Shown here: piece after piece, positions 7,717 to 16,252 of the stretch | How positions within the stretch are numbered: the stretch's first letter is position 1 | Layout of the letters: each line of letters begins with the position of its first letter | Source of the DNA: Bacillus sp. ISL-55 | GTDB lineage: Bacteria > Bacillota > Bacilli > Bacillales > Cytobacillaceae | Direction of reading: 5' to 3' | Assembly (NCBI RefSeq): GCF_018613155.1 | Contig: NZ_JAGGQU010000011.1 | Span: forward strand, 31,224-95,223 | DNA: 64,000 nucleotides | The notes under the pieces: model-generated | Told to the model about the DNA's origin: nothing | Database searches by the model: none | Seen by the model: the letters and a program-made list of their open reading frames with translations, nothing else | Position numbers and translations under genes: made by a program

Positions 7717-9018
7717 TTATATAATGAGTAACCAAATATATAGACCTACCAAAGTGATGAACAGAGTAGGGATGGTTAAAATGATTCCTGTTTTAAAATA
7801 AGTGCCCCATGAAATCTTGACGCCTTTCTGTGAAAGGACGTGCAGCCACAGCAATGTTGCCAGTGAACCGATCGGGGTGATTTTAGGACCTAAATCGGAT
7901 CCGATGACATTCGCATAAATCAACGCTTCTCGGATGACGCCAGTTGTATTAGTATCTGCAATCGCCAGGGCGTCAATCATGACTGTTGGCATATTGTTCA
8001 TGACAGAAGATAGAATCGCTGCGATGAAGCCCATGCCGATCGTTGCCACAAACAAGCCCTGATCAGCCGCAGCCTGGATGACATCGGCAAGAATGTTCGT
8101 CAATCCAGCATTACGCAGTCCGTAAACGACTACATACATTCCAATTGAGAAGAATACAATTGCCCATGGTGCGCCTTTGACGACTGTTGCCGTATGGACA
8201 GCCGGGCTTCTCCTGGCCATCATCAAGAAGAAAATCGCGACGATCCCAGCAATGAACGATACCGGGATGTTCAGGAATTCACTTCCAAAGTAGCCTACAA
8301 GCAGGATTCCTAAAACAATCCATGATAAGCGGAACATCTTCGCATCCTTAATTGCTTCAGCCGGCTTTTTCAAATCCGACATCTTGTAATTTTTCGGAAT
8401 GCTCCTTCGGAAAAATAAATACAAGACTAAAATACTTGCACCTAATGAGAAGAAGTTCGGCACAATCATGCGGGATGCATATTCTACGAATCCAATATCA
8501 AAGAAGTCAGCAGATACGATATTTACCAGGTTGCTGACAACCAGCGGCAACGAAGTCGTATCGGCAATGAATCCACTCGCGATGATAAATGGAAAGACCA
8601 TTTTTTCTTCAAATTTCAGGTTACGCACCATCGCCAGAACGATCGGGGTCAAAATTAGTGCGGCCCCGTCATTTGCAAACAATGCAGCAACAGCCGCACC
8701 AAGCAGGGTCACGTACACAAACATCTTGACGCCGTTCCCCTTGGCAGCCCTAGCCATGTGCAGGGCAGACCATTCAAAGAATCCAATCTCATCTAAAATT
8801 AGTGATATGATAATGATTGCGATAAATGCGAGTGTTGCATTCCAGACGATTCCGGTAACGTCGATTACGTCTTGGAAGTCAACAACACCGAAGATCAATG
8901 CTAGAATAGCTCCCCCTACCGCTGACCAGCCAATCCCAAGACCCTTAGGCTGCCAGATGACCAATGTCAGTGTCACGAGGAAAATCAGTGAAGCGATAAT
9001 CGGTAATGACAAATCCAC
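7717..9018 (-). CDS. arsB: arsenite efflux permease ArsB
   Basis: A 433-residue integral membrane protein with about 11-12 hydrophobic helices. It belongs to the ArsB/NhaD-type ion transporter superfamily rather than Acr3: it is longer than Acr3 and carries [17 protein letters not shown] and [11 protein letters not shown]. It exports arsenite, alone or with the ArsA ATPase encoded downstream. The frame opens with GTG 9018. TTG 9012 is better spaced from GGAGG and may be the real start. It follows arsR by only about 10 bases. Confidence 0.95.
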   Translation of the reverse strand: MDLSLPIIASLIFLVTLTLVIWQPKGLGIGWSAVGGAILALIFGVVDFQDVIDVTGIVWNATLAFIAIIIISLILDEIGFFEWSALHMARAAKGNGVKMFVYVTLLGAAVAALFANDGAALILTPIVLAMVRNLKFEEKMVFPFIIASGFIADTTSLPLVVSNLVNIVSADFFDIGFVEYASRMIVPNFFSLGASILVLYLFFRRSIPKNYKMSDLKKPAEAIKDAKMFRLSWIVLGILLVGYFGSEFLNIPVSFIAGIVAIFFLMMARRSPAVHTATVVKGAPWAIVFFSIGMYVVVYGLRNAGLTNILADVIQAAADQGLFVATIGMGFIAAILSSVMNNMPTVMIDALAIADTNTTGVIREALIYANVIGSDLGPKITPIGSLATLLWLHVLSQKGVKISWGTYFKTGIILTIPTLFITLVGLYIWLLII

Positions 9019-9027
9019 ACACCTCCG

Positions 9028-9372
9028 TTAATCACAGGAAATCCGTTTTCCCTGCTTTTCAAGTTCTGTTAACTTTTCTTCCTGGCTTGGAAGTGCATCC
9101 ATGAGCAATTGAACAAATTCAAAATGCTCGTACTGCCGGTTCAGTGAATAAAACACCCACTGTCCCCTCCTGCTTTCCTTTACCAACCCTGCATCTTTTA
9201 GCTTGCGGATATGCTGACTGATCGCCGGCTGGCTGGCATCGAATATCGCTACAAACTCACAGACACAGCAATCGTGATCAGCGAGAATCTTCATCATTGT
9301 CAAACGCGTCTTGTCACCAAGCAGCTTCAACACAGCAGCAGCCTGATCCATTTCAATACTTTGCTTAATCAA
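9028..9372 (-). CDS. arsR: ArsR-family As(III) repressor of the ars operon
   Basis: A 114-residue winged-helix repressor. The metal site lies in the recognition region (Cys35, Cys36, Cys38 in DHDCCVCEF), like the classical ELCVCDL site. The DNA helix is ASQPAISQHIRKLKDAGLV. It starts with TTG 9372 preceded by GGAGGTGGAGAG. It heads the seven-gene ars operon and its promoter contains an inverted-repeat operator, so autorepression relieved by arsenite or antimonite is expected. Confidence 0.95.
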   Translation of the reverse strand: MIKQSIEMDQAAAVLKLLGDKTRLTMMKILADHDCCVCEFVAIFDASQPAISQHIRKLKDAGLVKESRRGQWVFYSLNRQYEHFEFVQLLMDALPSQEEKLTELEKQGKRISCD

Positions 9373-9399
9373 TTACTCTCCACCTCCAATTACGGTATC

Positions 9400-9428
9400 A
9401 TCATATAATAATTTGCTTATATGTTCAA
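9400..9428 (-). promoter_or_regulatory. ars operon promoter with ArsR operator
   Basis: On the minus strand TTGAAC (9423-9428) and TATGAT (9400-9405) are spaced by 17 bases. A perfect inverted repeat, CATATAA-N8-TTATATG (9402-9423), fills the spacer and -10, where a bound ArsR would block polymerase. The same half-sites and spacing recur before the xre gene at 21481. Confidence 0.78.
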
Positions 9429-9588
9429 GAGTGATCGTATGTAAAAATTATTAAGAAATTGTAAAGCTGATGTATCCGCCTTATTTTGAACAATTGATGC
9501 GGATATTATTTATTGTGGCTATAAGATCAAGCAAGCGTTTTACCGCTGGATCTCCAGTTCTCGAGGTGGCTATTTCCTCATTTCATAT

Positions 9589-9616
9589 AAAAAAACGCCT
9601 GGGTTTACCCAAGCGT
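9589..9616 (-). terminator. terminator of the arsR2-permease operon
   Basis: AACGCTTGGG and CCCAGGCGTT pair with one mismatch around TAAA. On the minus strand seven T follow. It lies about 25 bases after the thioredoxin-like gene. Confidence 0.85.
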
Positions 9617-9639
9617 TATTGTGATTTTCTTATGTGATA

Positions 9640-9873
9640 TTAAGCCAATACACTCTTCAATTCATTCACTAAGAGCAACTTGCCTGTGGAGACCACTTTT
9701 TCGTCGATGACTAACGCTGGTGTGCTCATGACTTTGTATTTCATGATTTCCCTGATGTCTTCTACTTTTTCTACCTGTGCTTCAAGCTGCAGTTCTTCAA
9801 CCGCCATGCGAGTATTTTTTTCAAGCTCCTGGCATTTTTTGCAGCCAGTACCTAGTATTTTAATATTCATCAT
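9640..9873 (-). CDS. thioredoxin-like small redox/metal protein (CxxC)
   Basis: A 77-residue thioredoxin-fold protein starting MMNIKILGTGCKKCQELEKNT, with the active-site CKKC near residues 11-14 and the cis-Pro region STPALVIDEK. It resembles the MTH895/TM0996 glutaredoxin-like group (thioredoxin_3). AAGGAGG sits 6 bases before ATG 9873. The start overlaps the coding end of neither neighbour, whereas the longer frame to 9912 would run into the permease gene. Genes of this type commonly follow ArsP-like permeases, and a role in thiol or arsenic transfer is inferred. Confidence 0.85.
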   Translation of the reverse strand: MMNIKILGTGCKKCQELEKNTRMAVEELQLEAQVEKVEDIREIMKYKVMSTPALVIDEKVVSTGKLLLVNELKSVLA

Positions 9874-9889
9874 TATTTCCTCCTTATAA

Positions 9890-10891
9890 TTATAGAATTG
9901 CGTTAAAGCCATATCCTATCAGAATGATTCCTGTGGCGACAACGCCGGCGAATACAGCAATCAGCTTTGGTTTGATCACTTTCCTGAGCAAAATCATTTC
10001 CGGGAGGGACAGGGCGGTGATGGCCATCATGAAGGCCAGCGCTGTACCAGCTCCTACACCTTTGTTCAATAATGCTTCGATAATCGGCAGGGAACCGACG
10101 GCGTTAGAGTATAGCGGAACGCCTAAAATCGTCGCAATCGGAACCGCGAAGAAATTGCCTTCGCCCGCATATTTGACTAGCAAATCCTGCGGGGCATATC
10201 CATGAATGAACGCCCCGATCCCAATCCCAATCAAAAGGTAGAGCCAAATCTTCTGTACCGTCTCCACAACATTCCGGGCTGCAAAAATTGTTCTTTCCTT
10301 AAGCTCCTCCCGAGTGAATAAGGATTTGATTTTTTCGGCATACGTTTTGTTATCGCTCTCAGGCATAACAATCCGTTCCTGGCCACCGGCGATTTCATAT
10401 ACATATGACTCCACATGCTTTTCCATCTTCAGCTTGCCAATGATGGCACCCGCCACGATTGCCAGAGTCATTCCGGCAAGCACATAAATCAAGGCGACTT
10501 TCCAGCCAAAAATCGAAAATAGCATAACCAGCGAGATTTCGTTCACAATCGGTGATGAAATCAGGAACGTAAAGGTGATGCCTAAAGGGATTCCTGCCTC
10601 GACAAAGCCGATAAATAAAGGCACCGTCGAACAGGAGCAGAACGGCGACAGCACTCCGAGAAAAGCCGCCATCACACTGGCAGCGCCCTTCCTTCTGCCT
10701 TCAAGCCATTCCTTTACTTTTTCAGGCGGGAAAAAACTTCTGATGAATGAGATTGCAAAAATCATCACCGCGAGCAAAAACAAGATTTTCGTCGTGTCGT
10801 AAATGAAAAAGTGGAGTGCCCCGCCAAGTCTTGAGGACAGTTCCATGTTCATGACATCGACGACCAACCAATTGGCCAGTTCATTAAACAT
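9890..10891 (-). CDS. ArsP/YraQ-family permease
   Basis: A 333-residue membrane protein of the DUF318 permease family with about 8-9 helices. The conserved cysteine motif SPFCSCSTVPLF is near residue 83, and a matching repeat motif (SNAVGSLPIIEALLNKGVG) is in the second half. Characterised ArsP exports trivalent organoarsenicals through a Cys pair in this motif. The substrate here could be organoarsenical or another metalloid. It is translated right after arsR2 (the ATG follows the TAA directly). Confidence 0.85.
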   Translation of the reverse strand: MFNELANWLVVDVMNMELSSRLGGALHFFIYDTTKILFLLAVMIFAISFIRSFFPPEKVKEWLEGRRKGAASVMAAFLGVLSPFCSCSTVPLFIGFVEAGIPLGITFTFLISSPIVNEISLVMLFSIFGWKVALIYVLAGMTLAIVAGAIIGKLKMEKHVESYVYEIAGGQERIVMPESDNKTYAEKIKSLFTREELKERTIFAARNVVETVQKIWLYLLIGIGIGAFIHGYAPQDLLVKYAGEGNFFAVPIATILGVPLYSNAVGSLPIIEALLNKGVGAGTALAFMMAITALSLPEMILLRKVIKPKLIAVFAGVVATGIILIGYGFNAIL

Positions 10892-11254
10892 TTAGATCGC
10901 CTTCTTTATATACGGAATCAGAGGTGCCAGCTTTTCTTTATCCAGACTATAGACAGTGAACCTACCTTCTCTTCTTGATTTAATGAGCTTTCCTTTTTCC
11001 ATGATCTTCAAATGGTGGCTGATAGTTGAGGATGCTCCCGATAGACCATCGACAATTTCGCACATGCAAAGATCCTCAAACCACAACAAGCCCATGATTT
11101 TAATTCGTGTCTCATCACCGAGTGCCTTGAAAAACGCCGCTGTACTTTCAAGCTCTTCCTCAGCATTCACGAGCGGGAATTCTTCCTTAACCCCATCAAT
11201 AATTCTCTTAATGCTGTCAGACGATTTTATTTCCCATCCTGTTCTGCAAGTCAT
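10892..11254 (-). CDS. arsR: ArsR-family repressor (second copy)
   Basis: A 120-residue winged-helix repressor with metal-site Cys residues in FEDLCMCEIVDGL and a DNA helix SSTISHHLKIMEKGKLI. ATG 11254 is chosen because GGGAGG lies 8 bases upstream; the frame also opens at 11263. It heads the arsR2-permease-thioredoxin-like operon. It differs clearly from the first ArsR and has a different upstream dyad. Confidence 0.92.
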   Translation of the reverse strand: MTCRTGWEIKSSDSIKRIIDGVKEEFPLVNAEEELESTAAFFKALGDETRIKIMGLLWFEDLCMCEIVDGLSGASSTISHHLKIMEKGKLIKSRREGRFTVYSLDKEKLAPLIPYIKKAI

Positions 11255-11278
11255 AAACTGCACCTCCCACTTTCAGCT

Positions 11279-11302
11279 TACAACTATTTTTCTAGTTTTG
11301 TA
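11279..11302 (-). promoter_or_regulatory. probable ArsR2 operator dyad
   Basis: TACAACTA (11279-11286) and TAGTTTTGTA (11293-11302) form an imperfect inverted repeat 25 bases before the arsR2 start. Its sequence differs from the other two ArsR-type operators in the window. Binding is inferred from position only. Confidence 0.5.
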
Positions 11303-11335
11303 GTTTTGATTTTGAACACTTTATGACATGTTAAA

Positions 11336-11361
11336 GCCGGCAGCGATTTTTAACTGCCGGC
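11336..11361 (-). terminator. terminator of the sensor operon
   Basis: A perfect 8-bp stem, GCCGGCAG (11336-11343) with CTGCCGGC (11354-11361), lies right after the response-regulator gene. Only three T follow on the minus strand, so it may be a weak terminator. Confidence 0.65.
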
Positions 11362-11371
11362 CGTTATTGTC

Positions 11372-12019
11372 TCAATCATACGAAATCAGGTTATGCTTGA
11401 TCGCATATTTAACAAGACCAGACCTTTTCGTTGCCCCAATCTTCTCCATGATCCTCGTTTTATAGGTTTCCACCGTTTTGATGGATACGAACAATTCCTC
11501 ACTGATTTCCCTCTGCGTATAGCCCAGGGCAATTAACTTCAATACCTCAGTCTCACGCTGGCTAAGATGGGGTTTATCCAATTCTGCCCCTTCGACTTTC
11601 TCATCTGCCTGCTTGTAGAGATAAGGAATCAGGGTCGGATAAATATAATGCTCTCCATTTAACACAATTCTAATCGCGTTGATCAGTTCAGTATCGACCG
11701 CTCTTTTTAAAACATAGCCTTGGGCACCGGATGCAAGCCCTTCCTTCAGATAGGCTTCATCAGAAAACATCGTCAATAGCAGAATTTTAACATTACTGTT
11801 CGATTTCCGGATTTCTTTCGTTGTTTCAATTCCGTCTTTCCCCGGCATGCTGATATCCATAACAATGATATCAGGCTCCATATCCTTCAGTTTTTGCAAT
11901 GCTTCTTCGCCGGATTGAGCCTCCCCAATAATTTCGAAGTTACTTTCACTCATCAGGATGGTTTTCAAGCCGGCGCGAAAAACAGGATGGTCATCGACTA
12001 TGAATAATTTAGCTGACAT
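11372..12019 (-). CDS. NarL/LuxR-type response regulator (putative ArrR)
   Basis: A 215-residue regulator. The receiver domain covers residues 1-120 with acidic Asp9/Asp10, phosphoacceptor Asp55 (IIVMDISMPG) and Lys in GYVLKRA. The LuxR-type helix-turn-helix is near 150-210 (LSQRETEVLKLIALGYTQREISEELFVSIKTVETY). The coding end of the kinase overlaps its start by 11 bases. Together with the PhnD-like lipoprotein and kinase it forms a sensor operon directly behind the arsenate reductase operon, its probable target. A kinase/binding protein/regulator set beside arr genes is described in other Firmicutes. Confidence 0.92.
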   Translation of the reverse strand: MSAKLFIVDDHPVFRAGLKTILMSESNFEIIGEAQSGEEALQKLKDMEPDIIVMDISMPGKDGIETTKEIRKSNSNVKILLLTMFSDEAYLKEGLASGAQGYVLKRAVDTELINAIRIVLNGEHYIYPTLIPYLYKQADEKVEGAELDKPHLSQRETEVLKLIALGYTQREISEELFVSIKTVETYKTRIMEKIGATKRSGLVKYAIKHNLISYD

Positions 12020-13892
12020 TTACTTCACTCCGATCCGTTAAGAGAGGAACTTTGGCTAAAATCGTCGTTCCCTCGCCAATTGCAGATTCAATTTGAAGCG
12101 TTCCATTCAAAAGCGCAATTCTTTCATGCATCCCAAGCAGGCCAAGGTGTTCTTTGGAAGGATCATTTCCCAGCACCGATTGGGTATCAAAACCGACACC
12201 ATCGTCTTCGATGACCACCGAAACCTGCTGGCCAGATGAAAGGACAATGATGCTGACGTTTTCTGCTTTTGCGTATTTGGTGATATTTGTGAGCGATTCC
12301 TGTACAAGCCGGAATATCGCAGTTTCCAGTCCTGGATTCAAGGATTTGAAGGTCCCGTTTATCACGAGATCAGCATCGATATTCGTAGACTTCCTGAATT
12401 CCTCTACATATCGTTCAATTGCTACTTTAAGCCCAAATTTATCAAGAATGCTCGGCCTGAGCTGCCAAGCCATATGATGAACTTCTTCAATCGTTTGCCG
12501 GGCGAGCGACCTTAGCGTTTCAATCGTCCTTTGCTTATGTCTTTCATCGCCTTCTTCCAGCAGCTTCAATTCCACTAACATGGAAGACAGGGAGTGGCTC
12601 GTTTCATCATGAAGTTCCCTTGCGATTCTCTTCCGCTCATCTTCTTGTACATGAATGATTTTTTCCAGCAACATAAGGCGGATTTCTTCTTTTTTCTTGA
12701 CCTCTTTCCATAGTTCCAGGTTCTCTATGGAAACAGAGAGCTGAGAAGCCAGTGAGGTAAGAATTTTAAGAAATGTTTCATCCAGCTTTGAAGTGCTGCA
12801 GATAATGATTTTTCCAATCTCATTTCCTTTCCCCGTTTTCAGCTGGAAAGCATATACTTCCTTCTCCGACCTAGAGCATGTATAAAGGTCTGAATTGAAA
12901 TGGGTGCAACGGATCGCACATGAAGAAGAATGATTAAAGTACCTCTCCTTCGTTTCCTTCCAATCAATTTCGATGAAGGCACTTTTCAGATCAAGCTCCT
13001 GGACCAATTGCTGAACAAATGACTGAAGCGTTTCTTCTAGCTGGACGTGCTCTTTGAGGTTCTGGGACAAACTATTCAACAAGGTAAGTTCCTTATTTCG
13101 ATTTTTTATTTTTTCGATATATACTTCTTTATCCCTTTCCGATTTCTGCAGAGAATCTAGCATTTTGTTGAATGAAGCAGTCAATTTTCCGATCTCATCT
13201 TTCGGATAGGTGCGTATCCTCTCTGTGAGGTTTCCCGAATAGACCTTATTGGTCAAATGGACAAGGTTCGAAATCGGGATCGTCAGTATTCTTGTCAGTC
13301 CAAAGACAATGATCCCAGATAATAACATGACTCCGATCATCGTGAAAATCATCTGGTTTGTTACCTTCATCAACGCCTCTTCAAGGGATTGTTCAGTCAA
13401 CCCCGCCCTAACAGTGCCGCCTAAATCAGGGAAGATCGGCGAGGCGGAATCGAGGATCACACCATTGTCAGTAGAAAGCTTCTTACTGCTGGTCTCTAGC
13501 ATGGAACCTTCAGACTTTACTTGATTTGCATTGATTAAACCCTGGCTGATAAAACCTTTTTCATTAGAGTGGACAACCACTTCACCGTCTTTATTCAGAA
13601 CGAAAATATATTCAATATCTTCATAGCTATTCATTGTGTCATTAATAAGGCTTTGCAATGCGAAAATATTGTGGGTCAGGAGAGGGTCCACACTTCTTGA
13701 GGCAATGTCGCTGCTGATTGATTTGGCACGGTCTTCAATTTGCAATGTCAGCGTATTGGATATTGAAATCCGTACGACGATCAGACTGATGACTGTCACC
13801 ATCAGGACGACGATCAAGACCATTCCATAGATTTTAAGTTCTATCGAAACACTCGATAAAAAATCGATTAACCTTTGCTTCAGCTTTTTCAT
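12009..13892 (-). CDS. membrane sensor histidine kinase (putative ArrS)
   Basis: A 627-residue kinase. Membrane helices at about 20-42 and 181-203 bracket an extracytoplasmic sensor domain. Then come HAMP (about 200-252), a GAF-like region (about 275-395), a HisKA_3 dimerisation domain with His428 in RIARELHDETSHSLSS, and an HATPase_c domain (about 520-615). The GAF-like part has an unusual cluster, Cys325, Cys329 and Cys339 plus Cys365, which could bind an Fe-S cluster, a metalloid or act as a redox switch. Its start overlaps the lipoprotein stop by 4 bases (ATGA). Signal input probably comes from the lipoprotein (inference). Confidence 0.92.
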   Translation of the reverse strand: MKKLKQRLIDFLSSVSIELKIYGMVLIVVLMVTVISLIVVRISISNTLTLQIEDRAKSISSDIASRSVDPLLTHNIFALQSLINDTMNSYEDIEYIFVLNKDGEVVVHSNEKGFISQGLINANQVKSEGSMLETSSKKLSTDNGVILDSASPIFPDLGGTVRAGLTEQSLEEALMKVTNQMIFTMIGVMLLSGIIVFGLTRILTIPISNLVHLTNKVYSGNLTERIRTYPKDEIGKLTASFNKMLDSLQKSERDKEVYIEKIKNRNKELTLLNSLSQNLKEHVQLEETLQSFVQQLVQELDLKSAFIEIDWKETKERYFNHSSSCAIRCTHFNSDLYTCSRSEKEVYAFQLKTGKGNEIGKIIICSTSKLDETFLKILTSLASQLSVSIENLELWKEVKKKEEIRLMLLEKIIHVQEDERKRIARELHDETSHSLSSMLVELKLLEEGDERHKQRTIETLRSLARQTIEEVHHMAWQLRPSILDKFGLKVAIERYVEEFRKSTNIDADLVINGTFKSLNPGLETAIFRLVQESLTNITKYAKAENVSIIVLSSGQQVSVVIEDDGVGFDTQSVLGNDPSKEHLGLLGMHERIALLNGTLQIESAIGEGTTILAKVPLLTDRSEVNVS

Positions 13893-14812
13893 AGGCTTTC
13901 ACCCAACAGATATAGATCCTGTCTGATTACTTGATAGTTCTGCTGATTGATTGGCTCATACCGATCGACACCCAATTCCTTCAACAATTGCCTGCCATCG
14001 GGGTGATTTCTCAGATTGAATAATATCTCAGAAAAAGTTTCAATTTTCTTTGGGTCGCCTTTTTTTGAGGCCACAACCGGAGGCGTGCCTGCTTCATCTC
14101 CCGTTCCGATGACCCTGATGTGCGCACTCAATTCAGGTTCTGTCGCCAGCATCTGGTCAAACATGGCACCATCCACGGTAGCACCATCGACAATCCCCAA
14201 TTCAACTGCTTTTACCGAATAGTCATGGCTATAAGTAAAATAAGTTTTACCAAAGAAATCTTCTGAGGTTTCCCCCTTCTTATCCAATTGGCTTAACATA
14301 CTCAATCTGCCTGTGTAAGAATAGGGGTCTGTATAAGCAAATCTCTTGCCCTTTAAATCCTCCAAGGTCTGATAGGGACTGTTCTGATTGACGATTGTGT
14401 ACGACTGATATAAAGGTCTCCCGTTCACAACCGGCGCTGCTACATCCACAAGATATCCCTTTTCCAGTCCGATGACATAAGAAAGGGAACATATGAAGGC
14501 AAAATCCACTTCACCCCTCCTCAGCATGCTGTCTACTTCCTGATAGGTCTGTCGCTGGACGATCTCAACCTGCATGCCGAATTGGGATTCGATGTACTCT
14601 AGCAGGTAATCATATTTTGATAGGGAAGCTTTAGGAGAGATGACCGAAGCAAGCGCAACAGTGATTTTTTCATGGTGGGAATCCGTTTCTTTGGGTGGAG
14701 CAGCTTCCGCTTTATCAGTGTAGAGGATGATATTTGACTGCTGTACTCCTTGTTGGCAGCCGCTGATCAACAATATAAATAAAATTGGAATCATAAAAGC
14801 CCTGATTACCAT
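13889..14812 (-). CDS. PhnD/AioX-like periplasmic-binding lipoprotein (oxyanion sensor)
   Basis: About 307 residues. From ATG 14812 (GGAGGG 7 bases upstream) it has a lipoprotein signal ending LLISGC (Cys19). A phosphate/phosphonate-type binding domain follows (ALASVISPKASLSKYDYLLEYIESQFGMQVEIV...). No ABC transporter genes are nearby, so it is a sensor subunit rather than a transport component. In arsenite oxidase systems the equivalent AioX feeds a kinase (AioS) and, as I recall, uses a single cysteine near residue 108. Here Cys108 lies in VDFAFICSL. It probably binds arsenite or arsenate and signals to the downstream kinase. Confidence 0.85.
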   Translation of the reverse strand: MVIRAFMIPILFILLISGCQQGVQQSNIILYTDKAEAAPPKETDSHHEKITVALASVISPKASLSKYDYLLEYIESQFGMQVEIVQRQTYQEVDSMLRRGEVDFAFICSLSYVIGLEKGYLVDVAAPVVNGRPLYQSYTIVNQNSPYQTLEDLKGKRFAYTDPYSYTGRLSMLSQLDKKGETSEDFFGKTYFTYSHDYSVKAVELGIVDGATVDGAMFDQMLATEPELSAHIRVIGTGDEAGTPPVVASKKGDPKKIETFSEILFNLRNHPDGRQLLKELGVDRYEPINQQNYQVIRQDLYLLGESL

Positions 14813-14839
14813 GTTTTTACCCTCCATCAATTCCGTTGG

Positions 14840-14859
14840 ATACGTTCGTATAAATTATA
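14840..14859 (-). promoter_or_regulatory. -10 element and palindrome before the sensor operon
   Basis: On the minus strand TATAAT occupies 14854-14859. The palindrome ATACG-TT-CGTAT (14840-14851) lies just downstream of it, a plausible operator. No clear -35 is visible. A terminator-like hairpin upstream suggests the sensor operon has its own promoter. Confidence 0.4.
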
Positions 14860-14911
14860 TCGTGGCTACCTTGCAAAAAGAGGCTTCGCATAAAAACAAC
14901 ACAAAATAGAC

Positions 14912-14940
14912 AAAAAAAACAGCCCCAAATTATGGCGCTG
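14912..14940 (-). terminator. terminator after the arr operon
   Basis: CAGCGCC and GGGGCTG pair (one mismatch) and are followed on the minus strand by eight T. It lies just after the tatA gene and separates the reductase operon from the sensor operon. Confidence 0.75.
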
Positions 14941-14947
14941 CCGGAGT

Positions 14948-15142
14948 TTATGCATGATGAGTTTTAGCTTCTTTTTTCACTTCTTCTATTTCATCTGTTG
15001 CCAGTTCTTTCGTCGCTTTCTTGAATTCCTTTAACGTGTTGCCGACCGCCCTGCCGATTTCCGGCAATTTTTTCGGGCCAAAAATCATCAGCGCCAGAAC
15101 CAGGATGATGATCAACCCGGGGATACCGATATTCGAAAGCAT
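14948..15142 (-). CDS. tatA: TatA-type twin-arginine translocase subunit
   Basis: About 64 residues beginning [34 protein letters not shown]. It has one membrane helix, the [11 protein letters not shown] hinge and an amphipathic helix, then a charged tail. ATG 15142 is preferred to GTG 15151 for spacing from AAGGGA. It is the last gene of the arr operon and probably helps export the Tat-dependent ArrA. No tatC is in the window, so it must work with a TatC encoded elsewhere. Confidence 0.93.
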   Translation of the reverse strand: MLSNIGIPGLIIILVLALMIFGPKKLPEIGRAVGNTLKEFKKATKELATDEIEEVKKEAKTHHA

Positions 15143-15156
15143 TTTATTCACATCCC

Positions 15157-16251
15157 TTATACGGTTATGTTTTCTTTACATCCGTCGCAATTCGCTGAGG
15201 AATTCAGGTGCTGCTCGCCACATTGGCCGCAGTCCTTATATTTCTGATAAAATATGGTCTGCTCCTGATTCGCGAGGAATTGTTTTAGATCTAGATAGTC
15301 CTCCACTCTTTCCAATCCATTTCTCCTGCACAGATCGATACATGATCCACAGCCATTGCAAAGCAGCGGCTGAAACACAGCCTTGACGGTTTCGTCATCA
15401 TCCGTGAATTTCAAAGCACCTGTTGCACAAACCCGGGAACATGCTCCACAGCCATTGCACGTTGCAGTGAAAGCTAGCTGCATGGTCTTCAGGTTTTCAG
15501 AAGTTTGATAGGAATGCAAATTGTTCTTGTTTTTATCCAGAATCCGATGATAGACCATGGCCATTGGGCCTTTTTTTAGAGAAACCCTCAAATTTTCGAT
15601 TTCTTCCTCCTCTGGAATCAACGGCGAAACAACCTTATTCGTCATTTTTTTCGAGAAAAAAGTGATCAGGTCCCTGCGGGTATAGCTTCTTTCCATTTTA
15701 TCGCTGTGGCTTTTGTCGTTAAGAGAAACCTCGACTTCATGAGTGCGCATACTGTTGAAATTGTGAATCGTTTCTTTAACCGAAGTCATAAGGTTAGCAT
15801 CAAACTTGCTGCACTGCCTGCACCTTTCTTCTCGGAACTGCAAGTTGACGTGGCTGCTGTTTTGGAATGCTTGCATCAGCAAAGCTGTATCGAGCTGAGC
15901 CAGACACGCAAGCCTGATATGTGATTCATTGCTTCGGTCTTGATCGCAGGAAAACGAGATGACCTCCCTGCTTGGCATGTCATTAAAATACGAAAGGTAT
16001 TTTTCATCATATAGAGCTTCCGATGGACAGACAGACGTGCATTTCATGCATTCTATGCAAGCATCCTCCATCACGCTGAGCCCATTCTCTAGAGAAATGG
16101 CAGAGACAGGACAAGCATCAGTGCATTTGCTGCAAGTCGAGAAGCGGTTCCTTGTGCGCACGCAGCGCTGTAAGTCAACCTTCAGCCGTTTTGCTTCAAG
16201 CCATTTTGTCATAAGATGGTCCACTAACATTGCCCTGTTCCCCCAATCCAT
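15157..16251 (-). CDS. cytoplasmic polyferredoxin-like 4Fe-4S protein
   Basis: About 364 residues with no signal or membrane segment. Two N-terminal Cys motifs (CSKCTDACP preceded by an upstream Cys, and [12 protein letters not shown]) and two C-terminal ones ([11 protein letters not shown] and [11 protein letters not shown]) suggest four [4Fe-4S] clusters. Extra cysteines occur in ERCRQC and in the C-terminal CGQCGEQ...CDGC. Start 16251 follows the chaperone stop. ATG 16230 has a better GGGGGA site and may be used. Its place between the chaperone and tatA suggests electron transfer or cofactor maturation for ArrA, but its role is not established. Confidence 0.8.
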   Translation of the reverse strand: MDWGNRAMLVDHLMTKWLEAKRLKVDLQRCVRTRNRFSTCSKCTDACPVSAISLENGLSVMEDACIECMKCTSVCPSEALYDEKYLSYFNDMPSREVISFSCDQDRSNESHIRLACLAQLDTALLMQAFQNSSHVNLQFREERCRQCSKFDANLMTSVKETIHNFNSMRTHEVEVSLNDKSHSDKMERSYTRRDLITFFSKKMTNKVVSPLIPEEEEIENLRVSLKKGPMAMVYHRILDKNKNNLHSYQTSENLKTMQLAFTATCNGCGACSRVCATGALKFTDDDETVKAVFQPLLCNGCGSCIDLCRRNGLERVEDYLDLKQFLANQEQTIFYQKYKDCGQCGEQHLNSSANCDGCKENITV

Positions 16252-16252
16252 T

